Shown in pieces: positions 1 to 7,121 of a stretch of DNA of 11,788 nt. The position numbers and the translations under genes are program-made. The stretch lies in assembly GCF_938045225.1 (NCBI RefSeq), contig NZ_CALINL010000031.1:1-11788 (forward strand), given 5' to 3'. How positions within the stretch are numbered: the stretch's first letter is position 1; each line of letters starts with the position of its first letter. The DNA is from an uncultured Campylobacter sp. Its GTDB lineage: Bacteria > Campylobacterota > Campylobacteria > Campylobacterales > Campylobacteraceae. Under the pieces are notes generated by a model. It ran no database searches. It saw only the letters and a list, made by a program, of their open reading frames with translations, and was not told the DNA's origin.

Positions 1-740
1 GTGATTTCGTCGATGCCGCGCACCGCTTCCATGAACTCTTCGCTCAGGCGGCCGCCGGGTGAGCAAATTTCGTCTTTTAGGGCTGCAGGATGCTTGCCGC
101 TTTTTAGCATGAGTCTCGCAGAGCCCGCGACGCTAGCAGCGACGGCTTCGTACGCCAGTGCTCTAGGCAGCCCCTCAAGCACTCCTGCATCGGCCGCAGC
201 CTCGATAAACATAAAAACATAGGCCGGCAAGCTGCCTGCGATACCCGTAAATGCGGCAAATTTAGCCTCCTCCAGCTCATAAACGGTGCCGAAATTTTCA
301 AAAATATCTCGCACCGCCGCTCGCTCGTCCGCGCTTAAATTTTCGTTAAAGCACAGCGCACTTACGCCCTCTGCGATTGCCGCGGGAGTGTTTGGCATCG
401 CGCGCGCGACCTTAGCCTGCGCACCCAAAATTTGCATGCTTTGCTCCAAGCTAAAATTTGGCGCGAGCGTGACTATAACCTTACCTCTCGCTGAGTCTTT
501 TATCAAATTTAATATATCCGCATACGCCGCGGGCTTGGTCGCTAGCACCGTGATATCGGCCGCCGACGCGACCGCAGCCTCACTCTCGCAGGCGTTTATG
601 CCGCACTTTTCGCGCAGAGCCGCCGTTTTGCTCCTGGCATAGACGAACACACTCTCGCCGCCCAGCCTTTGCGCCAAATTTGCGATCATTGCGCCGCCCA
701 TATTTCCGCCACCGATAAAGCCGATTTTAGGATTTTTCAT
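1..740 (-). CDS. proC: Pyrroline-5-carboxylate reductase, 3' end cut by window edge
   Basis: ProC catalyses the last step of proline synthesis, NAD(P)H-dependent reduction of pyrroline-5-carboxylate to proline in the cytosol. The 246 visible codons begin with the Rossmann dinucleotide-binding motif IGFIGGGNMGGAMI (residues 6-19). They continue through the family landmarks VLATKP (65-70), RAMPNTPA (113-120) and FTGIAGSLPAYVF (164-176) and reach the SPGG motif (227-230). Full proteins are about 265-275 residues, so only some 20-30 residues are missing. The ATG at 740 is chosen because it overlaps the stop of the upstream lipoprotein gene as ATGA, which implies translational coupling. Oddity: SPGG is followed by RLSEE instead of the family's usual TTxxG-like residues. 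Identity is secure; the reason for the altered C-terminal motif is unknown. Confidence 0.93.
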   Translation of the reverse strand, partial: MKNPKIGFIGGGNMGGAMIANLAQRLGGESVFVYARSKTAALREKCGINACESEAAVASAADITVLATKPAAYADILNLIKDSARGKVIVTLAPNFSLEQSMQILGAQAKVARAMPNTPAAIAEGVSALCFNENLSADERAAVRDIFENFGTVYELEEAKFAAFTGIAGSLPAYVFMFIEAAADAGVLEGLPRALAYEAVAASVAGSARLMLKSGKHPAALKDEICSPGGRLSEEFMEAVRGIDEI

Positions 741-1366
741 TTTATCACCTTTCTTAGAGCTCCGATTTTGACCGCCTTGCCCAAAAGCGCCTCGCGTATC
801 GCGATATTTTCCGCCCAGATGGCGCCCGTAACCTGCCCGGGCGCCAAGATATAAACGCCGCCCGTCTGCGCCTCGTCGCTAGCCTTAAAGTCGTTGCCCA
901 CAACCAGCTCGTAGACGTCATTCGTGTCGTTTTCAAATTTTATAGCCACCTTTAACGTCGGCGCTTCGCCCTGTTTCGCCGCGCCCGCGTACTGCCCGAG
1001 CATGTTTTTGCTAAGCTTGCCATAGACGTCGCCGTCTGGGCTTAGATATATCCGCACGGCGCGCTTATCCGAGTTTTTGCCGTCCTTTTCGCCCTTGCCG
1101 ACGCTCACGCTCATCTCGTAGGCGGTTTCTCCCGTCGGAAAATCCTTAAATTTTGCGTCCGGGACGAAAACCCGCACGTTGTCCGTTACTATTTTTTCGT
1201 CGTGCGTCTGCGGCGTTATGCCAGTTAGCACGATTGTGGATTTCACGTCCGCGCCCTTGTCCGAAACTAGCGCCAAGATCGGCACGCGCGTAAGCAGCGT
1301 CGTCTCGTAGCAACCGCTAAAAAACAAATGCCGCAACGAGAGCAAAGATAAATTTTATTTTTTCAT
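737..1366 (-). CDS. Putative lipoprotein with frameshifted signal peptide; function unknown
   Basis: I do not recognise the family. The mature part (about 190 residues) starts at SGCYETT and is rich in beta-type, polar sequence (for example VRVFVPDAKF and GGVYILAPGQVTGAIW), as expected for a small exported lipoprotein. The natural start is the ATG at 1366, with AAAAGGAAG just upstream, but that frame meets TAA at 1357-1355 after three codons. Adding one base to the A6 run (1363-1358) and removing one from the T6 run (1324-1319) restores MKKIKFIFALVAAFVFSGC, a textbook lipoprotein signal with a lipobox ending FSGC. As written, translation could start only at a weak TTG at 1345, giving 202 residues with no proper signal. 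The stop overlaps proC by 4 bp. The disruption may be real, phase-variable, or a homopolymer sequencing error. Confidence 0.7.
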
Positions 1367-1388
1367 CGGCTTCCTTTTATTTGCGCCG

Positions 1389-1394
1389 ATTTTA
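1389..1394 (-). promoter_or_regulatory. Candidate -10 box of the lipoprotein-proC unit
   Basis: On the minus strand a TAAAAT hexamer within TATGCTAAAAT lies about 22 bases upstream of the ATG at 1366. It is followed by a good AAAAGGAAG ribosome binding site. No clear -35 box is visible, which is usual for sigma-70 promoters in Campylobacter. The 73-bp gap to mrr makes a promoter here plausible. Confidence 0.4.
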
Positions 1395-1439
1395 GCATAA
1401 ATTTCGCCTTTCTATGCCCGAGCGACGACCTGCGTCGGG

Positions 1440-2345
1440 TCAAATTTCATCGCCGAAAAAGTCGCCGTCAATATCGCAAATCTCGATATTTTGTCGCACC
1501 TGGACGCCTAGTTTGTATTTTATCATCAGCTCCGCCAGCCGCTCGCCGTCGATCAAAACGACCGTGTGACTTTGCACGTTTGCCGCATACTCTTTGGCAT
1601 CCTTGCTAAATTTTGACGTCGTGATAAACACGCCCTTTTTGGTCTGCTTATCCGAGATCGCGCCGACGAATTTTTGAATTTCAGGGCGTGAAACTGCGCC
1701 TTGCCAGCTTTTAGCCTGGACGTAAATTTGCGACAACCCAAGCTCGTCCTCGTCTATAATGCCGTCTATACCGCCGTCCGAGCCGCTTTTGGTTAGTCTG
1801 CCTACTCCGTAGTCCATTTTTTCGAGCAAGCGCGCCACCAAATACTCAAAAAAGCTCGGCTTTTTCTGCGAAATTTCGTCTAAAATTTGAGATTTTAGAT
1901 TTTGCGCGAGCTCGTCTGCCGTCTCGGCGATGACGTCGATAGGCGTCTTTTCTTGCATTGCGGTTTGCGAGATTTCGGCACTCGGCGAGCTTTTGTTTTT
2001 ATAAATTTCATCGTACCAAGCCTCAAATTTCGCCTGCGCATCCTTGCTTTTTAGTATTTGTTTGCCAAGATCCGTTATCTCGTACACGCCTCTGCCGATT
2101 TTTTTGACTGGCTTTTTGGTGCCGGGTAAATTTATGACTTCTTTATTACCTGCAAAATACGACAACGCCCAGCCCGCGCGGTTAACGTACAAAAGCATGC
2201 CGCTAGGTATCCTTTGCGAGAGTTCGTCGTCGCTAAATTTATAGTGCTCCGCGACAAATTTACAAACCTCTTTTCTATCCACGCTGCCGTGCTCGCCGAT
2301 AAATCTTAAAATCGGAAACATCATCTCTTTGTAGCTTGGTATCAT
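1440..2345 (-). CDS. mrr: Mrr-family methyl-directed (type IV) restriction endonuclease
   Basis: This 301-residue protein matches the length (about 304) and two-domain plan of E. coli Mrr, a cytosolic nuclease that cuts DNA carrying foreign methylation. Residues 1-100 form the winged-helix N-terminal domain (MIPSYKEMMFPILRF, then GRGVYEITDLGKQIL at 85-99). Residues 160-285 form the PD-(D/E)xK-like catalytic domain: FFEYLVARLLEKMDYG (165-180), GSDGGIDGIIDEDELGL (188-204) with the metal-binding Asp near 194, and the QAK motif (210-212). All expected catalytic residues are present, so it looks intact. It starts at ATG 2345 with AAGGG upstream. No methyltransferase or specificity subunit lies beside it, as expected for a stand-alone type IV enzyme. 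It sits between proline genes with its own flanking spacers, suggesting an inserted defence gene; that last point is inference. Confidence 0.9.
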   Translation of the reverse strand: MIPSYKEMMFPILRFIGEHGSVDRKEVCKFVAEHYKFSDDELSQRIPSGMLLYVNRAGWALSYFAGNKEVINLPGTKKPVKKIGRGVYEITDLGKQILKSKDAQAKFEAWYDEIYKNKSSPSAEISQTAMQEKTPIDVIAETADELAQNLKSQILDEISQKKPSFFEYLVARLLEKMDYGVGRLTKSGSDGGIDGIIDEDELGLSQIYVQAKSWQGAVSRPEIQKFVGAISDKQTKKGVFITTSKFSKDAKEYAANVQSHTVVLIDGERLAELMIKYKLGVQVRQNIEICDIDGDFFGDEI

Positions 2346-2367
2346 CGTTTTCCCTTATCTATTAAAT

Positions 2368-2373
2368 TTTATA
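2368..2373 (-). promoter_or_regulatory. Candidate -10 box of mrr
   Basis: A minus-strand TATAAA hexamer, part of TATAAAATTTAAT, lies 22 bases upstream of the mrr ATG in an AT-rich stretch. An AAGGG ribosome binding site follows. The whole area is AT-rich, so the exact box is uncertain. Confidence 0.3.
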
Positions 2374-2408
2374 AATTTGACCCCAAATTTAAACGCAAAA
2401 CGATAAGG

Positions 2409-2520
2409 CGAAGTATTTTTGTCATAGACGAGGCGGATAAGCAAGGGCAAAGGAGCGTATATGTAATACGTGACTGCAGCCCGCAGCGAAATCAAACGAA
2501 GTATATGACAAAAAGACGAG
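2409..2520. repeat. Structured intergenic element with matched ends
   Basis: This 112-bp piece of the mrr-proA spacer has related ends. CGAAGTAT occurs at 2409-2416 and again at 2497-2504, and AGACGAG at 2426-2432 and 2514-2520. Between each pair lies one half of an 11-bp inverted repeat: TTTTTGTCATA (2416-2426) and TATGACAAAAA (2504-2514). Inside is a small dyad, CGTAT-N5-ATACG (2456-2470). No open frame or RNA family is recognised. The design suggests a short repeated element, but only one copy is in the window. Confidence 0.5.
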
Positions 2521-2523
2521 CCG

Positions 2524-3783
2524 CTAACGAATTTGCCCGCCTCCGCGGACGACGTATTTGTAGGTCGTAAGCTCCCTCACCCCCATCGGCCCTCTGGCGT
2601 GCAGCTTTTGCGTGCTGATGCCGATCTCGCCGCCGAATCCAAACTCGCTGCCGTCGCTAAAACGCGTCGAGGCGTTGGCGTATACGACCGCACTGCCGAC
2701 TTCGTTCAAAAATCGCTCGACGTTTGCGTAGTTTTCGCTCAAAATCGCGTCCGAATGCCCGCTAGAATGCGCGTTTATAAAGCCGATCGCCTCATCCGTA
2801 TCTCGCACCGCGCGTACGGCCAAAACGAGATCCAAAAACTCGGCGCCAAAATCGCTCTCACTTGCAGCCTTAACGTTTGCCAAACCGCGCAACTCCGACT
2901 CGCACGCGCCTAGAAGCTGCTCACTCACGCGAAACTCGACCTCCGGCATCTCGCGCACCAGCTCCGGTAAAATTTCGTCCGCTATGCACTCATGCAAAAG
3001 TACGCACTCAACGGCGTTACAGACGCTTGGGCGCTGGGTTTTGGCGTTTTTGATTATCTTTGCAGCCTCGCTCAAATTTGCGCTCTCATCGACGAAGATA
3101 TGACACACCCCTGCACCCGTCATGATGATCGGTACGGTCGCATTTTGCGCGATAAAATCTTTTAAGCTCTTGCCGCCGCGCGGTATCAAAACGTCGATAT
3201 ACTCGCTCATTTTCGCCATTTGTGCCACTACTTCGCGTTCGGCGCTCTCCACGAGCTGCACTGCGCCCGTCGGTAAGCCGAATTTCGCCCCCGATTCGTT
3301 AAATAAATTTACTAAAAAGATGTTCGAATTTAGCGCGCTAGCACTGCCTCGCAGGATAGCCGCATTGCCGCTTTTTAGCGCCAAAGCCGCCGCGTCGATG
3401 CTGACATTTGGGCGGCTCTCGTAGATGATGCCCAGCACCCCCAGCGGCACGCGCACGCGGCTGATTTGCATGCCATTTGGATGGCTCCAGCCGCCTAGAT
3501 TTTCGCCCACGACCTCTGCAAAGCCCGCCACCTCGCGCACACCCTGCGCCATAGCCTCGATACGGGCGTCCGTTAGTCGCAGGCGGTCTAGCAACGCCGC
3601 GCTCAAGCCTGATCTCTCGCCGTTTGCAAGGTCTTTGGCGTTCGCCGCTTTTATAGCCTCTTTTTGCGCTAGCAGCTCGTCTGCCACGGCGTTTAAAATT
3701 TCAAATTTAGCCTTGCTACCAAGTCTCAAAAGCTCGCTGCAAGCGACCTTTGCGCGCTTACAAATCTCTAAAATTTCATTCAT
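2524..3783 (-). CDS. proA: Gamma-glutamyl phosphate reductase (glutamate-5-semialdehyde dehydrogenase)
   Basis: ProA reduces the gamma-glutamyl phosphate made by ProB to glutamate-5-semialdehyde with NADPH, the second step of proline synthesis. The 419-residue length is standard. Visible hallmarks are the aldehyde-dehydrogenase-like cofactor region VPLGVLGIIYESRPNVSIDA (112-131), LKSGNAAILRG (136-146), the catalytic Cys255 in TQRPSVCNAVE (249-259), the ProA signature INAHSSGHSDAI (336-347), and the C-terminal GGEIGISTQKLHARGPMG block (384-401). ATG 3783 is preceded at good spacing by AAGGAG (3794-3789). The gene lies 3 bp beyond the structured element downstream and has 189 bp upstream, shared divergently with nhaA. 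It is not in an operon with proB or proC, though all three share a strand. I saw no convincing promoter box, because the TATAGA at 3802-3797 is too close to the start. Confidence 0.97.
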   Translation of the reverse strand: MNEILEICKRAKVACSELLRLGSKAKFEILNAVADELLAQKEAIKAANAKDLANGERSGLSAALLDRLRLTDARIEAMAQGVREVAGFAEVVGENLGGWSHPNGMQISRVRVPLGVLGIIYESRPNVSIDAAALALKSGNAAILRGSASALNSNIFLVNLFNESGAKFGLPTGAVQLVESAEREVVAQMAKMSEYIDVLIPRGGKSLKDFIAQNATVPIIMTGAGVCHIFVDESANLSEAAKIIKNAKTQRPSVCNAVECVLLHECIADEILPELVREMPEVEFRVSEQLLGACESELRGLANVKAASESDFGAEFLDLVLAVRAVRDTDEAIGFINAHSSGHSDAILSENYANVERFLNEVGSAVVYANASTRFSDGSEFGFGGEIGISTQKLHARGPMGVRELTTYKYVVRGGGQIR

Positions 3784-3939
3784 TTTCGCTCCTTAATCTA
3801 TAAAAACCGTACGCAAGCGTCCCGCCCCTCCGCAAGCGCGGCAAGGCAAATTTTAGCGACGCGTCTAATAAATTTACCTTTAAATTTGACTTGATTATAG
3901 CCAAATTCGCCCGAATTTTATGCGAGCGTAAAAATACGC

Positions 3940-3968
3940 TATAATCGCCAAAATTTATAAAAAGGAAG
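3940..3968 (+). promoter_or_regulatory. nhaA promoter -10 box and ribosome binding site
   Basis: A perfect TATAAT (3940-3945) is followed by an AT-rich leader of about 20 bases and the binding site AAGGAAG (3962-3968), five bases before the nhaA ATG. Upstream runs of T and AT-rich sequence stand in for a clear -35 box. This fixes the start of nhaA and predicts transcription from about 3952. Confidence 0.7.
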
Positions 3969-3972
3969 CAAA

Positions 3973-5154
3973 ATGGGCGGAATAAAAGAGTTTTTAAAGC
4001 ACGAAGCCAGCGGCGGGATTTTGCTGATGATCGCTACGGTCGCGGCACTACTATGTCAAAACACGTTTTTGAGCGATTTTTACAACGAATTTTTAAATAC
4101 CAAATTTACCATGAGCTTCGGCGAATACGGACTAAGCAAACCCCTGATCTTGTGGGTAAACGACGGATTGATGGCGGTATTTTTCTTTCTCATCGGACTT
4201 GAGCTAAAGCGCGAGGTGCTGGAGGGCGAGCTAAAAAATCCGTCGCAAATCGCGCTGCCAGCGATCGGCGCGGCAGGCGGCCTGATAGTGCCCGCGGTTA
4301 TCTTCTATCTTTTTACAAAACACGACTCCTTCGCGCTTGGCGGCTGGGCGATACCGACGGCGACGGATATCGCGTTTGCTCTGGGGATTTTGAGCCTACT
4401 CGGGCCGCGCGTGCCGACTAGTTTAAAAATTTTCCTCATGACGCTAGCCATCGTCGACGACCTCTGCGCGATCGTGATTATCGCGCTGTTTTACACGAGC
4501 GAGCTTAGTGCTCAAATGCTTGTGGTCGCGAGCATTTGTCTAGCCGCGCTTTTTGCGCTAAACAGACTCGGCGTAAAGAGTAAGGCGGCCTATCTGATAG
4601 TAGGCGCGGTGATGTGGGTAGCGGTGCTAAAATCTGGCGTTCACGCCACGCTTGCGGGCGTCGTGGCGGCCTTTTTCATACCGCTTAGCTTTAAAGACGC
4701 ACCGGGCAAATCAATGCTAAAAAGCATCGAGCACGACCTACACGGCTGGGTGGCGTTTGGCGTGCTGCCGATATTTGCCTTCGTAAACGCAGGCATCTCG
4801 CTGCGAGGCGTCGGACTGGACGAGATTTTGTCTCCGGTCGCGCTAGGCACGGCGCTGGGGCTTTTCGTCGGCAAGCAGATCGGGGTATTTTCTTTTAGCT
4901 TTTTAGCGATCAAATTTAAGCTAGCCAAGCTACCAGAAGGCTCAAATTTTATCCAGCTTTACGGCATCGCCGTGCTTTGCGGCGTCGGGTTTACGATGAG
5001 CCTTTTCGTCAACAGTCTAGCCTACAACGACACGGACGTATTTGCCTACACCGACAAGCTTGCTATCTTGCTAGGTTCGGTAGTTTCTGGCGCCGCCGGG
5101 TTTATATTGCTAAAATTTAGCACCGAAAATCCGGGCGCGATAGAAAAACGGTAG
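3973..5154 (+). CDS. nhaA: Na+/H+ antiporter NhaA
   Basis: This inner-membrane antiporter exchanges cytoplasmic Na+ (or Li+) for external protons, controlling sodium and pH homeostasis. Its 393 residues match the E. coli protein (388), with about 12 hydrophobic helices. Functional residues align well: Thr131-Asp132 in the broken-helix motif TATDIAFALGIL (129-140), the ion-binding pair Asp162-Asp163 in AIVDDLCAIVIIA (159-171), His224 in SGVHATLAGV, and Lys301 in FVGKQIGVF. No lesion is seen. It is the only plus-strand gene in the left 7 kb and has its own TATAAT promoter. It converges on the unknown membrane gene with only 13 bp between stops and no hairpin terminator visible. Lying among proline-synthesis genes, it could share a salt-stress role with them; that is inference. 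Confidence 0.97.
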   Translation: MGGIKEFLKHEASGGILLMIATVAALLCQNTFLSDFYNEFLNTKFTMSFGEYGLSKPLILWVNDGLMAVFFFLIGLELKREVLEGELKNPSQIALPAIGAAGGLIVPAVIFYLFTKHDSFALGGWAIPTATDIAFALGILSLLGPRVPTSLKIFLMTLAIVDDLCAIVIIALFYTSELSAQMLVVASICLAALFALNRLGVKSKAAYLIVGAVMWVAVLKSGVHATLAGVVAAFFIPLSFKDAPGKSMLKSIEHDLHGWVAFGVLPIFAFVNAGISLRGVGLDEILSPVALGTALGLFVGKQIGVFSFSFLAIKFKLAKLPEGSNFIQLYGIAVLCGVGFTMSLFVNSLAYNDTDVFAYTDKLAILLGSVVSGAAGFILLKFSTENPGAIEKR

Positions 5155-5167
5155 CGAGCAAAGCGGC

Positions 5168-5776
5168 TCACTCCCGCCGGCCGCCTCGTAATCTATAAAT
5201 CAAATCGCACGCTACGTGCGCAAAGCTCGCAAACACAAAGCCGATACCCAGCCCGACGGCTAGGTTGTAAAGCACGCTGTCGTTTGCGAGGGAGTAGTTG
5301 TCAAATCGCACGTAAACGCCACATCTGCCGCCCATCCCTTCAGGCGCAAAGAGCAGCCCGCTAAGTGCGAGAAAGCAAAATCCGCCGAGTACGAGGAATT
5401 TCGCGCCTGTCACGATCAAATTTACGCCTCCGACATCCGAGCGGCCGTAGTTTAGACAAAAGACGGCGGCGAAAAAGCAGATCCAAAACGGCGCGGCGCA
5501 GGCGTAAAAAGCAATCACGTTTAGGCTCGCGCCGTTGTTTGCAAAGTCGTCTAAAAACGGTGCAAAAACCCGCACGCCACGGATAAAAGGCAGCCAAAAT
5601 TTAAGCTCTAAAATCTCGTCCAGGCTCAAATTTAGCACCCAAATCCCAAGCGCGGCAAAAAATACGACTCCGAGCGAAAACGGCGCCCAGCCTGCTAAAA
5701 TCGCTCTCTCAAACAAGCCTTTACGCGCTGCAGAGTCGCGCCCGAATTTCGCTTTTGCCGATTCTTTTTCGTTCAT
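5168..5776 (-). CDS. Unrecognised four-helix membrane protein
   Basis: I cannot assign a family. The 202-residue protein has a charged, Lys/Arg/Glu-rich cytoplasmic-type N-terminus (1-25) and four hydrophobic segments at about 26-50, 85-109, 122-143 and 169-191. It ends in the basic tail RLRGGRRE. Residues 52-84 between the first two helices contain acidic and aromatic residues (LDEILELKFWLPF) and DDFANNG, probably a loop. There is no signal peptidase site, cofactor motif or conserved catalytic pattern. ATG 5776 follows AAGGAAAAC. The stop codon faces that of nhaA 13 bp away. It may be co-transcribed with proB, which is 199 bp upstream on the same strand, but that spacer is long and probably holds its own promoter. 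Coding status is supported by length, codon pattern and start signals. Confidence 0.75.
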   Translation of the reverse strand: MNEKESAKAKFGRDSAARKGLFERAILAGWAPFSLGVVFFAALGIWVLNLSLDEILELKFWLPFIRGVRVFAPFLDDFANNGASLNVIAFYACAAPFWICFFAAVFCLNYGRSDVGGVNLIVTGAKFLVLGGFCFLALSGLLFAPEGMGGRCGVYVRFDNYSLANDSVLYNLAVGLGIGFVFASFAHVACDLIYRLRGGRRE

Positions 5777-5975
5777 TGTTTTCCTTAAATTTATCCGTAT
5801 TTTAAAGCGCGCTCAAAAATCAACCGTCAAATTTAACGGCGACCGCACATGATCAAATTTAGCCGCCGCGTCCGTTTAAATTTCACCCGCCATGCAGCAA
5901 AATTTGCTCTAAATTTAGCACAAATTTGACGCGCTCACGACTAAATTTAGCCGCAGGCAAACCGCCAAATTTAAC
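5777..5975. other. proB-downstream spacer packed with AAATTT palindromes
   Basis: This 199-bp gap holds no credible gene. It contains nine AAATTT copies, several inside longer perfect palindromes such as CTAAATTTAG and TAAATTTA. One 16-bp near-perfect dyad, CCGTCAAATTTAACGG, lies at 5824-5839. A possible minus-strand -10 (TTTAAAATA, about 5803-5811) for the membrane gene precedes its AAGGA site. No hairpin with a T-run was seen to terminate proB. Confidence 0.55.
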
Positions 5976-7103
5976 CTAAATCAGCGCGATGTTGTCGATA
6001 TGCAGCGCCTCGTCCTCGTATTTGTAGCCAAGAACCGCCTCGATCTCCTCGCTCTTGCGCCCTTTTATGAGGGCTAACTCGGCCGAGGAGTAGTTTGTTA
6101 TGCCGCGGGCTAGCGCTCGGCCGCTTGCGTCTTTGACAGCCAGCGTTTCGCCGCGCTCAAACTCGCCCACGACCTCGCGGATGCCGACTGCTAGCAGGCT
6201 TTTGCCCTCTTTTAGCGCCTTTGCCGCGCCCGCGTCGATAGCGACCGAGCCGTTATCCGCGGCTGAGTAGGCGAGCCAGTATTTACGCGAGTTTATCCTG
6301 TTTTTGCCCGCCAAAAATAGCGTCCCGACCTCGCTGCCCTGCGCTGCTCGCACGATATTTCGCGGGTCGGCGCCGTTTGCGATGATGAGGTGAGTGCCGT
6401 TTTTGGTCGCCATCTGGGCTGCGGTGATTTTGGTTCGCATGCCGCCGGTGCCAAATTTACTGCCCTCCGCACCAGCAGCCGCTCTGATGCTATCATCTAA
6501 ATTTTCGACCAAATTTATAAATTTAGCGTCCGCAAAAACACTTGGATTTTTGTCGTATAGCCCGTCGATATCGGTCAAAATTACTAACAAATCAGCCTCG
6601 ATTAGCCCCGCAACCAGCGCGCTTAGCGTGTCGTTGTCGCCCACTTTCACGCCCTTGATGCCCTCGCCCACGACGGGATCGTTTTCGTTGATGACGGGGA
6701 TGATTTTTTTAGCGAGCAAGGAGCGTAGGACGCTGCGCATATTTAGGTAGCGGCGGCGGTCGCTAAAGTCGTCTTTGGTCAGCAGCAGTTGCGCTATCGT
6801 CTTGCCGTGCGCCCAAAATAAAATTTGATAAAGATGGATGAGCGAAACCTGCCCGATGGCGGCAAGCGCTTGCTTTTCGACGATGGATTTTGGCTTGTGC
6901 GCGAGCTTCATCTGCCCCATGCCCGCACCCACGGCGCCCGAGGTTACGAAGACTACTTCGGCGTTTTCGTTTAGCTCGCTTAAATTTGCCACGATTTGCT
7001 TGATTTTGTCCTCGTTTAGCGAGCCGTCCGCGTTTGCCAGCGTTGAGGTGCCGACCTTTACGACGATGCGTTTTACGCCGCCTAGAAGCTCTTTTCTGTC
7101 CAT
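5976..7103 (-). CDS. proB: Glutamate 5-kinase with C-terminal PUA domain
   Basis: ProB phosphorylates glutamate to gamma-glutamyl phosphate with ATP, the committed and usually proline-inhibited step of proline synthesis. The 375-residue length fits the two-domain form. The amino-acid-kinase domain (about 10-265) shows RIVVKVGTSTL with Lys16 (12-22), VTSGAVGAGMG (53-63), VINENDPV (137-144), VGDNDTLSALVAG (154-166), ILTDIDGLYD (175-184) and GTGGMRTKITAA (218-229). A PUA domain follows (about 278-360). The start at ATG 7103 is supported by CGGAGCG upstream and by the perfect TATAAT at 7133-7128. Its product should pass directly to ProA, encoded 2.2 kb away on the same strand. No terminator hairpin was seen downstream. 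Confidence 0.97.
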   Translation of the reverse strand: MDRKELLGGVKRIVVKVGTSTLANADGSLNEDKIKQIVANLSELNENAEVVFVTSGAVGAGMGQMKLAHKPKSIVEKQALAAIGQVSLIHLYQILFWAHGKTIAQLLLTKDDFSDRRRYLNMRSVLRSLLAKKIIPVINENDPVVGEGIKGVKVGDNDTLSALVAGLIEADLLVILTDIDGLYDKNPSVFADAKFINLVENLDDSIRAAAGAEGSKFGTGGMRTKITAAQMATKNGTHLIIANGADPRNIVRAAQGSEVGTLFLAGKNRINSRKYWLAYSAADNGSVAIDAGAAKALKEGKSLLAVGIREVVGEFERGETLAVKDASGRALARGITNYSSAELALIKGRKSEEIEAVLGYKYEDEALHIDNIALI

Positions 7104-7121
7104 TTTCTCGCTCCGAAATTT

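Noticed and set aside
286..642. Plus-strand open frames opposite proC, proA and proB
   Set aside because: They are shadows of well-supported genes on the other strand, with no start signals or recognisable motifs.
2346..2523. tRNA or small peptide gene in the mrr-proA spacer
   Set aside because: No cloverleaf or T-loop sequence was seen, and the short readable peptides lack a start site with a ribosome binding sequence.
3797..3802. TATAGA as the proA -10 box
   Set aside because: Transcription from it would begin within the AAGGAG ribosome binding site, leaving no usable leader.
5155..5167. Terminator between the converging nhaA and membrane-protein genes
   Set aside because: Only a 4-bp GAGC/GCTC pairing was found, with no T-run, so it is too weak to call.
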